Assembly: GCA_012861695.1 (NCBI GenBank)
Contig: JAAOOA010000028.1
Span: forward strand, 11,448,470 to 11,512,469
Direction of reading: 5' to 3'
Length of the DNA stretch: 64,000 nt
DNA from: Trematomus loennbergii
Taxonomy: Eukaryota; Chordata; Actinopteri; Perciformes; Nototheniidae
Below the pieces are notes generated by a model, which was given only the letters and a program-made list of their open reading frames with translations, searched no databases and was not told where the DNA came from. Both the position numbers and the translations under genes were made by a program. Shown piece after piece: positions 1 to 13,710 of this stretch. Positions within the stretch are counted from its first letter, which is position 1; every line of letters begins with the position of its first letter.

Positions 1-2257
1 GATTTGGACTATGCAAAACAAGCTCATTGTTAGCAGGAGGGTAAGTACAAAAAACAGCAACAATGCATTGCGAACAATGCAAAATGGCAGCTGCAATGGA
101 GCTGCATGCTTTCAGCTAATCCCGCTTGCTTCCTGGTGGTTGGCTTCACCTGTTTGCTGTTTAATTGTCATGAAGCGAGGTCTATGCCTCTTTCTCTTTC
201 AGTCTTTCTCTTATTTTGACCCTCTCATATTCCCTTGTTTTCTCCACTCTCCCAATTTCCTTGCTGGGCCTTCTCCAATGTTTAATTCATGAGCGACATG
301 CTTGTTTTTACACACCACGTATCAACAGCCATGTTGTGCTGCCCTAAGGGGGTCTCACATACGCCAGCCTGTAATCTACTTACACACAGAGCAACCAGCT
401 CACACCTCTCGTCACCAATTACACTCAATTCCTGGAATGGCCCTTTCCCTGACACGAGCTTTGTTGTGATCATCATGTCCTTCAAAGAGACATAGACAGA
501 AAGAGCAACAACGCTGCATACATGTTTATGTGTGCCTGGAAGGTAATGGGGGGCAGCGCACCAGGACGATAAAAGCACCTCTCTGAATTTGACAGTTGGT
601 CTACTCAATGCAAGGTTGGAGGGCCACGGTATCATCCACACACAGTACGACCATAGAGCTCATTTACCAAGTTAGAGATGGAAAGCTACCCGGCAATTCA
701 CTTAAGAGTACTCACAATTCATTGTGCAACCACAAAATCATCATAAACCGTGCGAGACACACACATTGACGCACAAGCCTACGCCCTAGTATTGCAGGTA
801 AATGGGGTAGAATGTAGTGCTGTGTAGTGGGTAATGAGCGCTGATTGTTTGTGACGGGGCTGTAGTAAGGCTGATTTCCCAGCTGAGGAATGGGGGCTTT
901 GTACACATCACAGGGCTGTCAGGGAAAGACAGAAAATGGGTGCATGCCTCGTCGCTCTTCAGAAAGAGACAGCCAGAAGCACTTCACTATTTAGCTTTAG
1001 ACAGCAGACACAGGCAGAGACTGATAATGTGAGTATTTTAAATATTTTGTGATGCAATTCTAGCCTATTTGCATGGAAATGTGCACGAGGGTGTTATACA
1101 TTTGAGATGTGGGAAGAAGTAAAGCATGGCTGTTATTCAAGGGCACAGTCAATTACTAACTCACAGTCAGTAAATACTGAAATTTGCATGACTCTTAGGT
1201 AAACGTTTATAGAGCATAAACTTTATTTTGGGTGGGGGGGTTGACAGTATCATTAACACACCCTGTGATTAGATATTGATTTTAGTTTTCCCATCCAAAA
1301 GCTTTAAAGCACCCCACATGTAGGGTTGCTTAAAAGGCATTTCCCAGTTTTCAGAATCTAAAAGGCTGCTTGGGATGTGTTGAAGTGAACTGTAAAGATG
1401 ATTACTCTGTTCTCAATCTTAATGTTCAGGTTATATTTATATTTTGTCAGGGTTATAATTCTTTTGATTAGTGGCCACATAAAGTAAATTGATTTTGTTT
1501 GCATACATCGCATTACACTCTTCGTTGATATCCCTTTTTCATTAGGGGTTTTCCTTAGTTGATGACACATAGTCAATCATTTATTGATCTTGATGTGTTT
1601 TATTCATAAGTCTTACAGTGTAGAGGGGATCATTAAAGAGACTTTTTGCAAGCTTTGACTTTTCAATGGAGGCAAATGATTCCTTCTGAATATGTGATGA
1701 GAGCAGCGGTCTGCTAAGCTATCCATATCTACACTGATGACCTGCACTCAGCTTGGAGTTCAAACAGAGAGTCAGGCTAGCCTACTCAACAAAATTTGGG
1801 CAACAGAAAAAAAAGTGTTTATGTTTTGAGTTGATCTGATTGACCTGCCAAGGAAAATGGAACCTATCAGAAGTTTAGACATTAACTGAGTCATTCAGAA
1901 GGCTATGTTGCAACAAGGGTGAAAGAGCCATCCATTTGTAACCAAAACATTTAGTTTTCAGAGACAATAATTCAGACAGGAAAATCTAAATTGAACCTTT
2001 GAAGCCACCCTCCAGCACATTTTGTATTTTAACTGGCTGATCAGACAGAAGTACCTAAAATAGACCCAATAGCTCAGTCACTGAATCACATTATTGTTGC
2101 CTTCACTATGCTAGCTACAAGGCAATGCAGGGAGATAAGACATAAGGTATTATCTGTTAAATATAAAAATAAAGTCCCTAAAATAAAAATAAAAGACAAC
2201 AGTGAATTAAAACGTATTCAGAATTTGGTATCAACCTCAGACAACTAATGCATAGAT

Positions 2258-2346
2258 ATGTGCATGCGTGCGTGCCTGCGTGAGTGCGTGCGTGCGTGCG
2301 TGAGTGCGTGCGTGCGTGAGTGCATGCGTGCGTGCGTGCGTGCGTC
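2258..2346. repeat. TGCG-rich minisatellite
   Basis: An imperfect tandem array of GCGT units is interrupted by GAGT and CATG variants. Both strands stay open across it, giving Cys/Arg/Val and His/Thr/Ala strings, but these are a by-product of the four-base period and not genes. Confidence 0.85.
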
Positions 2347-2479
2347 ACGTGCGTGGTGTGCGGGCCTAGAATTACATTCACTTCTTAACAAAGATAACGA
2401 GAAATCAGAAACTTTACTACAACATTATCAATGGCAACAATTGAAATGTCACATATTTGTAAAGCATGTCCCCATGTAA

Positions 2480-2720
2480 CCTTGGTTACCTTGGTTGGTT
2501 ATTGGCTAATGGTTCACAAGCCAAAAAAATCTTTATGACATCATAAAGTGGCCAAAATCTGATCAGCTCATTTTCAGACAGGTTTTTATATAAATGGATC
2601 AGGAAAAAAGTGAGAGAATCTTTTTTTCCTGAAACTTTCAGAATCTCTTTACACAGAGGGACACATGTTTATGTATAAAAGACATGAGACAGTGGATTTT
2701 GCATAATAGGTGACCTTTAA
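2480..2720 (-). mobile_element. Truncated TTAA-type MITE
   Basis: Read on the minus strand, the segment begins with TTAA followed by AGGTCACCTATTATGC and then AAAATCCACTG. This closely follows the left end of the complete element at 6142-7081 (AGGGGACCTATCATGC then AAAATGCACTT). The similarity continues through a shared block around a TTTTATACAT motif. I could not find the opposite inverted repeat, so this copy looks truncated and its left boundary is approximate. No transposase remnant is seen. Confidence 0.55.
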
Positions 2721-4959
2721 ATGCATTAAGTCTGCAGTGCCCCAAGATAAAATATTGACAGAGCATCCATTGATCGTATTCAAAGAAATATCCATTGAAG
2801 ATCATGTTTAGCATCTCCTGATTACAACTGCAAAGTTTGACACATAAAAAGGCATTAAGCGTCCTGCAACACTGGCTTCATGAAATGTAACATTCATTTC
2901 TGAGTTGTCTGGAATACAGCCCCAATCCTGCATTTGCTGCTGTTGGATTTATCTGTAATGGTATTACTGTTCACTTTGCTTGTATGAAGAATCCACATTT
3001 AATCCTAAAATAATGTATCTATCGTTACTTACATTCACTTACCATCTAGTATTGAAATTCTCACTTAAAAAGAAACCAAAAATATTAAATTTCAGACTTA
3101 TCTGAAATATAAAACTTATAAGGATGTATTACTTGTGACAAATAAGGATTTACTTGAAACAAGCTTGAAAAAGATTATTGTCTTTTTGTTTACATGTGTG
3201 TCTCAGTGTATCTGCAAGGATTTTTGCCTGATAGAAAGGCAGCACATAGCATTTCCCTTCAAGGGACAAAAAGATAAAGATTGACATGACATTTTGCTGA
3301 TTGATATGACTCAACAAGTTGGATTTTTGTAATGTGTCTGGACTGTGATAGCAGAACACAACGACTGGCAGAGTTAAGCTGCACTCCCAGGTACAGAGCA
3401 TTGCCTGCTGGCTGGTGGGTAGTTATATGCCCATAATGACTCCCAGCCTGGTTGGGTAAAGTGTCATCTGGCCTGTGTGGAATATGACCCACTTTAGAGA
3501 GCAGGCGATGGTGATCCACTCATTTAAGCAAAATAAACTAGTTTTCCAGAGGCACTTCAAGCCCACTAGTGCCATGTCCACTCATTTAGAGAAAGTTTAT
3601 GGGGCTGCCTAAATGTAGCCAAATGGCAATCAGCTGTAATGAACCCTCTGAAAAGCAAAGTGGGGAAAACATGTTCGGAAGCTACGTGAAATTAGGTAAG
3701 CATGTTACTGTGAGCCACCGGAACATGAAGTAAACATCTCTTAAATGTGTCATGAAACATTTGGGTTTTACAACTTCCAGTAGCTTTTTTAGTCTCGACT
3801 CCCACTCCTTTAGTGTGAGCTCCACCTCCGGCCATTAAGCTGACTCCAATTAGTCACTGCCAGGTTAAATAAGGGGTGGCTGTTTGTGCCATCTAGCAGA
3901 TGCTACTGGGCTGGTAAAGCTGCTGCTCTTCTTTCATGCTGTTGCACTTGGTTACACAATAAACACAAAGACTGCAATTATCCTTACCTGAGCTCACCCT
4001 CAAGTGGCCAAGATGATACAATGAAAATAATAGCAATCAAAATGCACACTACATATCAAGTATCTGATTATTCTCTGGATTCTTTGGGATTTATTTTATC
4101 CCATAGATCTGAAGTAGTGTGTGGTGCACATACAGGCATGACAGATCGGGTATGCGTGACCAAGACACAATCGGTTTCACAACAGAAAAGTACACAAATT
4201 GTGCTTTCAAAACCACAAAAAAGTGTTCATCTGGACAGATATTCTTTATGTTTACAGAATGGGTGGATATTTGACGAAAATAAATACAGGCTAGGAGTCG
4301 AACAAGACAACAAGCTCAGCAGACAGTAATAAAATAAAATATGACAAAGCCTATCTTGTTGTTGGGTTAACTACTACAAAACTATAAAATATTATTTCAT
4401 TCAAATTGGGAAAAGACGAAAAAAAAAAAAAAACACTGCCAAAGATACACGTTTGATATAAAGAAGCCAATGTAACTCCTATGATATAGTTAATATGCAT
4501 ATTGTTCCTTCTCAATATCACAGGCTTTACCTTTTTCTGACATTTGCTCCTATATGCAGTTTTGTGTGACAGACTTTTGGTGAGTGGTTTCAAGTTTAAT
4601 CTGTGATTATTATCCTTTTTTACAGTCGATGCCATGAGTCAAACTGTCCTTGGGGATGTGACTGGGGCAAAAAATGAATGGCCCTGACCTTTGTCACCAT
4701 ATGCTTCTCAAAAATATAAGTGATCTGCATTCATTCAGTGTAATGTTCCATATGGCATCAACAGCAGGCCGACAGAATGTTGCAGGCCCCTGACTACCTG
4801 TTCACCTTTTATATTTGTTTTGCTCCCTGGCCTAGTAGCTTTTTCTGACGTAGAATCATCTGGTTGGTCTCTGACCTTGGCTCCATGCCTGTCCACAGTG
4901 TCTAATCATCCTTTAGCTATGGATTGGCTACTCTCTACCTCTATCTGGCTTTCTCCCCA

Positions 4960-5110
4960 TTGATGTTGGTCATTTTATACCTGAACACAATCATTAATCT
5001 GATTATGACTGTGTCTGGGTGCAGTTCATTAGTCTGGCCCAGCTGTAATACAGGCAGATGCCTGCTGGGCCATAAGGATTCATCACAGAGCTATTGAGGC
5101 CTGAAGAACA
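4960..5110. promoter_or_regulatory. Candidate conserved non-coding block
   Basis: This stretch has no open frame of note. It is dense in homeodomain-type ATTA cores (CATTAATCTGATTATGA near 4990) and has an E-box CAGCTG at 5041. The texture resembles vertebrate developmental enhancers, and pax3 lies in the same window. No motif proves function, so this is an inference for alignment to test. Confidence 0.2.
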
Positions 5111-5388
5111 CACCACATAGGACAGCACCACACAAATACACAGAGAGACAAACACAGGCTTAGTATTGAAGCTTGATAGAAGCTAATGAGCGAAAGATTC
5201 ACTCACAGTACTCCTACATATCGATAACTGCTGGATTTTGTTTCTGCTTAAGGTGCCTTTTGTAGTCTCTACATACAGGGCTCCACTATAGCTGTAATAC
5301 AAATCCACAAATATGATTACATAATGGATAGTTGGACTAGATCGGTTGTCATTTGTCATTCGCTTCAACATCTTGATAATCTCTACAT

Positions 5389-7366
5389 CAGGGGTAGGCA
5401 AGTAAGTTTGGCCGTGGGCCAATTTTTTGCTGAGCCACAAGATGGCGGGCCAGAACATAATCAAAGCCTAATTCAAGGAATTGATTTTGGTAAGAGGGCG
5501 CAGTTCAAAAAAACTCTGATATCGCTGATAACCCTCCCCATCAACACTCTGATGCGCAGTCAGATCCGCTGATTGGTTCACTGATGATATAGGCGCCCAA
5601 TCCAGAGCCTCTGGATAGACCCGCCCAAAGGGAGGCTCGTCGTCTCTAGCCCCATTTCAGTCCCATGTTAAAAGTCAGGGCTATTATCTGTATTTTAACA
5701 GACTTATCTTTTAAATTGAGGTGTATTTATTGTTCTCTTCAAAGTTATTTTTTTCTGAAATTTTAGGGAGGATGGTCCTCCCTTTCTTCAATGGACGAGC
5801 CTCCACTGAGTGAGTTATTAACTAGGTAGCAGTGTTATTTAACATACTTTTATTCTGATAAGTATTGTCAAGTTCTCTGGGTTTTTGGCATTTATTTGAG
5901 TGTTTGCCCACATTTGAGAGGCTTGAGGGGCAACAGAGGACGCATGGACAACTGGAATCCTTTTTCCTTTTCTTTATTTCAACTTTTCAAGGACACATTA
6001 GGATTCTTTCAGGTTGAAAACCTTTAAAAAAATACAAAATAAATAAATTACAGCATGTTTTGCTTTGCAATTTATTTAATATATTATAACCTAAATTAAT
6101 CAGTAACCAAGTATTTTACTCAAACTCAATGTATTTAATAGTTAAAGGGGACCTATCATGCAAAATGCACTTTTGTACGTCTTTTATACATGAATATGTG
6201 TCCCCGGTGTTCCAGGGAACTCACCAAGTGTCAGAAAACACAACCCTCTCTATTTTCCTCCATACCCAAATCTCTAAAAAAGGGGCTGCAACGGATCTGA
6301 TAAAAACTGATCCAGATTTGAACACTGTCCTGACGTCAGGACGGTGGCGCTACGGCTATTGGGCCAACTCTCCACCTATCAGGGGAATGTGGGGTTGGGC
6401 CACGGCCGGCCATTGCCGCTCGAAAGCGCTGGAGACGCTGTAGTACATATGCCAGGCCTGTAAGTGGCGCTGTAGTCTGCCACAAAAGCAGCGAAGAAGA
6501 CTTCCCGCGCATGGTTGCCATGGTTACCCTTCTGTTTATTCTCCGCTGTGGCTTTTGTTCTCCCTCCCCGAGGCAAGCACTGTAATTCTCTCCGGTTAGT
6601 CCACCAGCAGATGACAAACACCCACCTCTCCGCCTCTTCCAAGGAACGACCGTGCGGCAGAGTTTCAGTTAGGTTTTCTTTCGCCGGTCAAGATGTCCGT
6701 TAAAGTTAAATCTTCCGGACAAAATTAGAAAAGTGCCGGTCAAAGGTCTTCTTTGTTATTTATTGAGCTTTAAAACAAATGAATAACGACTCTATAATAA
6801 TATAATAATAAAACACGGAGGACGGAGATCTCTTTTTCTCCCCCTCTTCTGACTTGATCAGAGCACGCTCCCCTCTCCTGCAGGGGGGCGTGGTCAGCTG
6901 CAGCTCACAGAATCAGCCCCCTGCAAAAACAGGGCTGGAGAACAGCAAATAGAGTGAAATGAGGCATGGCTAAAATGCATGATCTGTTTGGTATTTTGAA
7001 AACAGAAACGTATAAATATACCTTATATAGGTATGGCCCTACAATATATCATTTAAATATAGCATGATAGGTGTCCTTTAAATAAGTACTTTAATTGACG
7101 TCAGTGCACCCCGCTGCCTGATTGTGCCTGTGCTGTATGTCATTCATTCTCAACATAGATAAAAGTACAATAAGCATTCTTCAGGTGTAGGTAGATTCTC
7201 TATTCGGACATTATAGCCTATATGTGCGACTGTCGGTCCGATGTTGTAAAAAAAAAAAAAAAAAAAATCTCAAAATATTTTTTTTTTTTTATTCTCAAAA
7301 TTACGGGCCAAATATTATTGCTGGCGGGCCAACAATGGCCCGCGGGCCGCCTGTTGCCGACCCATG
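5389..7366. mobile_element. hAT-like element with perfect 8-bp TSD
   Basis: The element is flanked by an exact 8-bp direct repeat, CTCTACAT, at 5381-5388 and 7367-7374. Its ends form terminal inverted repeats: CAGGGGTAGGCAA on the left and CATGGGTCGGCAA as the reverse complement of the right end, 11 of 13 matching. GGCCC/GGGCCA-rich sub-terminal sequence is present on both sides. An 8-bp target duplication with a CAGGGGT-type end is diagnostic of hAT elements. No transposase frame is visible, so it is non-autonomous. A second element (6142-7081) sits inside it. Confidence 0.85.
6142..7081. mobile_element. TTAA-flanked MITE nested in hAT-like element
   Basis: The segment is bounded by TTAA at 6142-6145 and 7078-7081. 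The ends are inverted repeats, AGGGGACCTATCATGC on the left and AGGACACCTATCATGC as the reverse complement of the right, 14 of 16 matching. A TTAA target site points to piggyBac-type mobilisation. The interior has no transposase. A related truncated copy lies at about 2480-2720. Because this element lies wholly inside the hAT-like element, it inserted later or was carried by it. Confidence 0.8.
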
Positions 7367-8556
7367 CTCTACATGGTTCATTCAAAGATAGTCCCACTGT
7401 GTTATGTAGATAAAAAAAACTGTAATTTGCAATAACATTTGCTATTCTGGACCATTAAAAAAAAGTAACAAACTGTTATAAAAGCAGCATGAACACATGT
7501 AGATCAAGTGACTTGCAGCTGTGGCAGAAACACCTGCCACAAAAACAAGTGGCTTTTTCTAAATCAACAAGAGAGAGACCAGTGACAGGTGATTAATAGC
7601 TTTAGAGGGTGTTTGTAAAGGCCGGCTTTCCATGAGACACTTTCCTGCTTGTCCATGTTTTCCAGCACTCTAGCCTCCCCCAGGCGCTCTGAGCGTTGTT
7701 ACACCCTCCATACCTTGTTCTTACAGACTATAATGTAAGGATGACCAATACAAATATCTCATGCCTTAGATATTTATGGTACTCTGTCGAGGAAAATGGA
7801 CCCACTACTAATATTCCATCACTGTCTCTTTATGTTTCTTCTATCCTTCAACAATATCTTCTCCAAATGGGATTCGAAGTGCAGGACAATGGTGGGAATG
7901 TAATTCAGTAAATTTGCACAGCACTGATTTTATTGAATGATCTGGACAGCTTCTGCATTATGTTGTGCTTTACTACTCTAATGAATTACTCAGAGGTAAT
8001 ACAATTCCTATACATTTTTTACAACATCTCTGCAATACAAAGTTTTTGCCATTAGAAATCTCTTTAACATTGATCTAGATGGTGTTTAAAGTCTCACTTC
8101 CCCATCGTTCTCTCTCTGTAAAGGTTTTCTAATCATCCAGGAAATGCAGGGGTAAGGGCATTTCTTATGATAGAAAACGAATTAGATATATCTAAATAAT
8201 CATCCTTAGCTGACGTTAACTATCTGTCTTTTGCCAATTTCAACACGGATGTGTTGTTCATGATGTAGGGTGGATGTGTTTATTAGTTTATTTTTTGTTT
8301 ACTATTTTGATAAATCACAAAAAGTCAAGTGTGTGCATATGTGGCGTACTGTGTACAGAGAGAGTGTTTAGTTGAGGAAAAGAGAAAGAGAGGTGGATGT
8401 GCAGACAGCAAACAATGGTTCAAGACCATAGACCGTTTAAAATAGACTCTGCTCTGTGCTTTATGAATTGATTAGCAGAATGGAAATTAACGTTTATCAA
8501 TGATTCGTTTGGACCTAGAATATTGGACATTAGCATTTGCAACTCGTTCTCGAAAC

Positions 8557-8580
8557 CCATACATACATACATACATACAT
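8557..8580. repeat. (CATA)n microsatellite
   Basis: About six tandem copies of the tetranucleotide CATA. Confidence 0.85.
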
Positions 8581-10029
8581 ATCTAACAGCACTTTGCTTT
8601 TGTCTTTCTGTCTCCGTCCAAGTAGCAGTTTTACTCTCTATGTCACTATTTAAACAGCTATTTCTGACTCTTGTTACTAGTTGATGAAAATTATCCCTGT
8701 GATTTTTTGGTAAACAAGAAACAGAGGGTTAATTTAGCTAAACCTGCAGAGACAAGACACACAAAAAAAACATAATTCTCAAAGGACCCATTAGAGTGCC
8801 CCAACTGCGCAGGCTAACAAATAGCTTCACGTTTCTCCTGTGCAAGTGGCAAGTTTTCAAATTAGGTAACATGCAGATAATCGACGCAAATTGAGCCCAT
8901 TTCTATGCAAAGGACCCTGGTGTCAAAAACAGTCAAATTCTTTAAGATCAGCGCAGTAGCCACACACTGTGAAATATTAGCGGTCTGAGAATGAAATGTT
9001 TTCTTTGCCATTATTCTGCCCTCTGTGTTGTTGGAACAAAGGCAAACTGTGTTCTTTGCTAGAAGGATAATTGCAAGCAGCCACAAAAAAATCAATCAGC
9101 TGTATAACTTTATGACCGTGTTTGAGCAATAATATCATTGCAATATATTTGAGATATATTCAGACCTTGAGACGGGACAGCTATAGCAGTTTCCAGTGAA
9201 GCACCTTTCAGCATCCACAATTTGCCAGTCGAGGTTTTGTTCAAGCTTCTGATCCTCCATTGCTCTTTCAACACTTATACACAAATGGAACATTTCAGTG
9301 TTGTTACGTTAGTTTCCTATACTTCTTTTCATACACTACAATGATGACTTAAAGATTTCCTTTGGTTTTCCAGATTTTTTTTAAATAACAGTCTCCACCA
9401 CTTTGTGTCCAAGATGGAGGAGAGTCCATAAATTGGGCATGGTGGTCAAATGATGAGCCGGTTTTGAATCAATAGAACACCGCACCCTTGCAACAGCTTT
9501 TTCATTTGACATTTTAAAAGGACGTGTTTGCTCGGTGGGCAATAGAATGGTGGCTATTGTTCCTTTGTGGTGCTCAGATTGTTTATCGACTAGGTGAGCG
9601 TGCACCCGTGGCACTCTCTCAGTGTTCGAGTCCTCTGGAGACAACTGCAAACTTACTGTTTGTCTGTGCATCAATATACAAGTTGCATCAGAGAAGTTGG
9701 GGTCAGGCAACTTTTAATGCAAACACACAAATGGTGGAATATCCAGCTTATAAACACACACGCAAACAACTCGCACACGTATAAGTAACATAGTCAAACT
9801 GATGCAAGCAAATCGCCAAGAGTTGTCACCATTGTAACAACCCTGACTGGTGTTTATCGCTTACACTATCATGTGATGGCAAGCCTGGTTCCAAATCAGT
9901 GGTGACTGAGTCTCACAATAATCATGTACTGTACAACATCATAAATGATCAGTGTGTTTTGTGTGTTAGTGTTCACCCTTCACTGAGCTACTGTACTCTC
10001 TAGTTACCTCATTACGATCGGCAGCTATA

Positions 10030-10420
10030 GATGGGTGGGTGCGGTAACTTATACACTAAGGGGATCATTAAAAAAGATTCCAAACATGCACCCACTCTGA
10101 TAATTACAAATTAGATGGTATTTGCATAAATTAAGCAGTGCATCGATTATTAAAATAGCTCCTACCGTGACTATTCTTTATGCGTCTCTTATGAATTGCT
10201 TTAATTTTGCATGCAAGGCTACCTTAGGCAACCGCAAACTAATGCCATTCAGTTTCTAAATCCCCAATATCATGATTAAAAGTCCCATGGCTTTTATTCA
10301 CCTTATCGGATACGCTTCATGTTGAGATAATGTGCGTCTTTACGACAAAGTTGCTCTGCCATTTGTAGCTTCTCCTCTGATATTTGACGGTTGACATTCA
10401 AATGCAGTCCTTTCTACCTG
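10030..10420. promoter_or_regulatory. Candidate conserved non-coding block
   Basis: The stretch contains an octamer-like ATTTGCAT, several ATTA/TAAT homeodomain cores, an ATCGATTATT site and further AT-rich sites packed into about 400 bases with no repeat signature. Such site clustering is typical of enhancers in deserts around developmental regulators. I infer this from composition only; no sequence match was available to me. Confidence 0.25.
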
Positions 10421-13400
10421 GTTGCGGCTGCTCACTATTATCTGTTTCAGCTAGGTTGAGCAAAAAGGTGCATAGGTTGGGTGCTGCAGGGGAAGACGGA
10501 TCTTCAAAACATAATGAGGGTTTGCCAGGGCGCCTCCGTGCCTGCTCCTTTTAACAGAAAAGAAGAAAAATACTTTTATTCTTGCTGTCAGAGCATAGAG
10601 ACTCATCCTTGGGCTAATACGATGTTGTTTGAATATATGCAGATCACTCAGTAATTAGAATACCAAAGGTTTTGTCTTTTCACTGTTTTTCTCTTATCAC
10701 ATAATAAATGAAATGAAGGTGCAGTTCCTCTAAATCCTATTCGCTGATCAATTTAAGACCACAGCCACATATCTTAACCTGCGAAACATTTTTAAACTAA
10801 GGGTGAAACTAAGACAAAAATAAGAAAGTCTAAAAAGAGTGTGTGTGCATGAAAGCTTTGACTATTCTTATACACTCTTATATGCTTCCGGAAGTTTTTA
10901 GACTTCTCTCCTGTTATCTCTCCCTCTCTTTTCTCTCCCCTCTTTTTCACTGTGTCTCTCTGCCTATTTGTCTTTTTTTGTTGTATTCCTCCTTCTCTCA
11001 GTGTTGTGTGCCTCAGCTAAGGTGAAACAGCATGGATGTGATTTCAACAGCTCGGTTGGAGACCGGCATCTCATCACAAACTGGTCACGGCTGGTTGGCT
11101 GAGGGAATCAAATCCTGGATAGCACGACCAAAACTATTTCAGTTTGAGACTGGAGACCCTGCCTCACATATCAGTCATTGGGGCACGTTCAATTGGATAC
11201 ATTCGATTCAATTCAGCTCATATATGGGAAAGAACTGGGAGACCGGGGTCTAAGAACAGCTGGTGTTATGAAACAAGAGCTGGAGAGGGGCTTGAAAACA
11301 TATGGAATTGAACCTCTGTTAGGTATCCTCTCTGTTGAAAGGGTATGAGAATCAGTGGTTCTCCCTCAATTTGCCTTCATATGCAACTACAAAACAACAG
11401 GATTATACACTTAAGCCTACTGAGACAATGAATGACAGATGCAACACATGCACTTGCAGTAGGGTTGCACAATCATTTGTTTTTTTTATCGTCATAGCAA
11501 AGGCAAGTTAAAAGGTGATACTGTCTTATCAGGAAACTGTTCATAAAGTGAACATCAACTCATCATGTCAATTACATCCATGCACTACAATGTAGTGAAT
11601 GGTTGCACTACATGTGATCCATGATGATGATGCACTACATAGATGATCCTTAAACAACATGATAGGTAAGTTGATCAATGTTACACTGTTGTAAAATGCA
11701 CAGTGTAGGTTTAATCTTGCCCTTCTATAAATACTGCAAATCAAAAACCAGGTAAAAATGCTGAGGGATTTAGTTTGAGTCAGTTCAAAGAGAGTATCAG
11801 TATAAATGTACAATCTACCTGGAAATCATTTCCTTTAATTTTGGGATTTGTTGTATTTTAGCAGTATACTGAAATCAGAAGAAAGGCAGAAATGAGAACA
11901 CTTCAATATATGTTTGCTTATCGAAAGTAATATCATTATAGCACTATTCAACAACGTAATCATATTTTCCTCGCGCCGTGCAGCTCTAATTTGCAGTGCA
12001 GTAACAGTGTAATCATACACAACAGTCATACTGCAAAACGGCAGAAAGAAGAAATAATCATGGCCATTCACAGGCCCAACATTCAGAGAAAAAAGTCTGT
12101 CCTACATAAGCACAGAACAGCCTTCAACACATTCGCCACGCTTCTATCACAAGCAACATGACTGACTCATTTATGTCAAATACTGACTTTTCTTAGAACA
12201 ATTTTGAGTTTATCTAAATCACAATGAGTCATTCTGTGGGTCTAACCAATGCAGGGAGCCCAGTGTGTCTAAATTCACCACAGCTACTCATATGCACTAC
12301 TTTGTGCAATATTAATAAGATGTCTTTCCTCTGAGTGGTTAAAGGGCAGTTAAGTCATCCTGGCTCCGGCTGTGTTTTTTCCCTCGAGTTGACGGATGTC
12401 ATACATCACTAGGTCGTAATAGTGCACTAGTGGACCAGAATTGTATTTAAAGCAACTATAATCATCAATAAGTATACATTAACAATGGAGTAAAATACTA
12501 TGTGTATGTGAAAGGAGGTCATTTGTTATAAAGCACTCAAAGAAAAGCTTTGCGGATCATTTAAGTCTAGGCGTTCTCATCACTTTAATTACAGCCAGAG
12601 CACGTTTTGCTACCTGCACTTTGACCAAACAACACACACACAGACAGAGCCAGCAACTAGTTAGTTATCATTGTGAAGCACTAAGCAGCTAAAGAGCTGT
12701 AACGAACATATAAACATGAATGTCACCGCTCCATGTCTGCCGGATGTTATATAAGCAACTGTTTGCTAATGAGTTTAGCTTAAAAAGTAGCATTTACAGC
12801 TTGATAGTGTTAATGCAGTATTGTTATACTGTGCCATATTGTCTGACAAGATTGATTTCATTCTAATACTTCGACCATACTCATTTGTTAAATATACTTT
12901 TTCAGATGACTAATCAGGTTTTTTTTCCTACGTTTTCTAATCTTAAATGGATAAGGGGTTATTATGGTCCATTTTTATCCTGGTCATCTATCAACCATTT
13001 CCAGTCTGCTGATAGCTAAACTCTTCAGATGTTCACATTCTGTGCAAACTCTTAAGAACGATATGTCTTTCAGGTCCATCGGGGAACTGTACATTAAAGA
13101 AAATATGTTGTTTTCTCATCAAAGTATATCTAACATTGCTTGGAGTGCAACAGAAGTACAGTATTTCTATATTCTAGCAGAGCCCAGGTAATGATGTGTC
13201 AGAGGACAGAAGTGAGTCCACACTGACATTGGCCAGTTAGCACAGTAAACTACAGCTCTACAGCTACTCTCTGTATATGTGTCTGGGTCTGTGTTGACCT
13301 TTTGTTGATTGTGAATTAAGTGTCGGTGAGTGCTTCAAGTTCCTGGCCTTTGAAGGTTATACGGACTTACTCTGTTCCTTACTGGACCAATAAACAGCAA

Positions 13401-13539
13401 GTACACAGGACCAGAACAAGTAGCATCTCTCTGCCTCATGCATCCCCCCCACCCCACAATACCGCTGTATCTTTCTATTATCTCGAACATGGGATATCTT
13501 CACACCCACTCCCTGGGAGATGGAGGGATGCTGGAAATG

Positions 13540-13710
13540 AAAAGAAAAACAATTAGTAGCGCTGATGGGCCTGTGTGAGGTAATGAAATTGCGTGTCTCA
13601 TTGTAGCGTGTAATGGAGAGCAGTTTGAAGTTAATTGAGGGGAGATAGGACACTGGGCCACTGTCTGCCAGAGTATTGTGGTTGGGCTCAGGGTTTATCA
13701 GTGCAAGAAT
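13540..13710. promoter_or_regulatory. Candidate conserved non-coding block
   Basis: Non-repetitive sequence contains CAATTAGTAG, TAATGAAATT and TTAATTGA cores spaced across about 170 bases, with interspersed GC-richer words. It does not look like a coding exon on either strand. A regulatory role is inferred from composition and is unproven. Confidence 0.2.

Larger units (their letters stand above)
1..5380. other. Gene-free left flank
   Basis: I find no exon chain, domain motif or RNA gene here. The open frames are short, lack recognisable motifs and are interrupted. The stretch contains a TGCG-rich minisatellite, a truncated TTAA-type transposon copy and one AT-rich, homeodomain-site-rich stretch, each listed separately. 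The rest is unique AT-rich sequence in which I see nothing further. Confidence 0.6.

Noticed and set aside
3886..4329. 147-codon plus-strand open frame
   Set aside because: No signal peptide, domain, promoter or splice partner; AT-rich surroundings and length compatible with chance in 64 kb.
6129..6703. Open frames of 60-100 codons
   Set aside because: They lie inside a non-autonomous transposon and have no similarity to transposase motifs.
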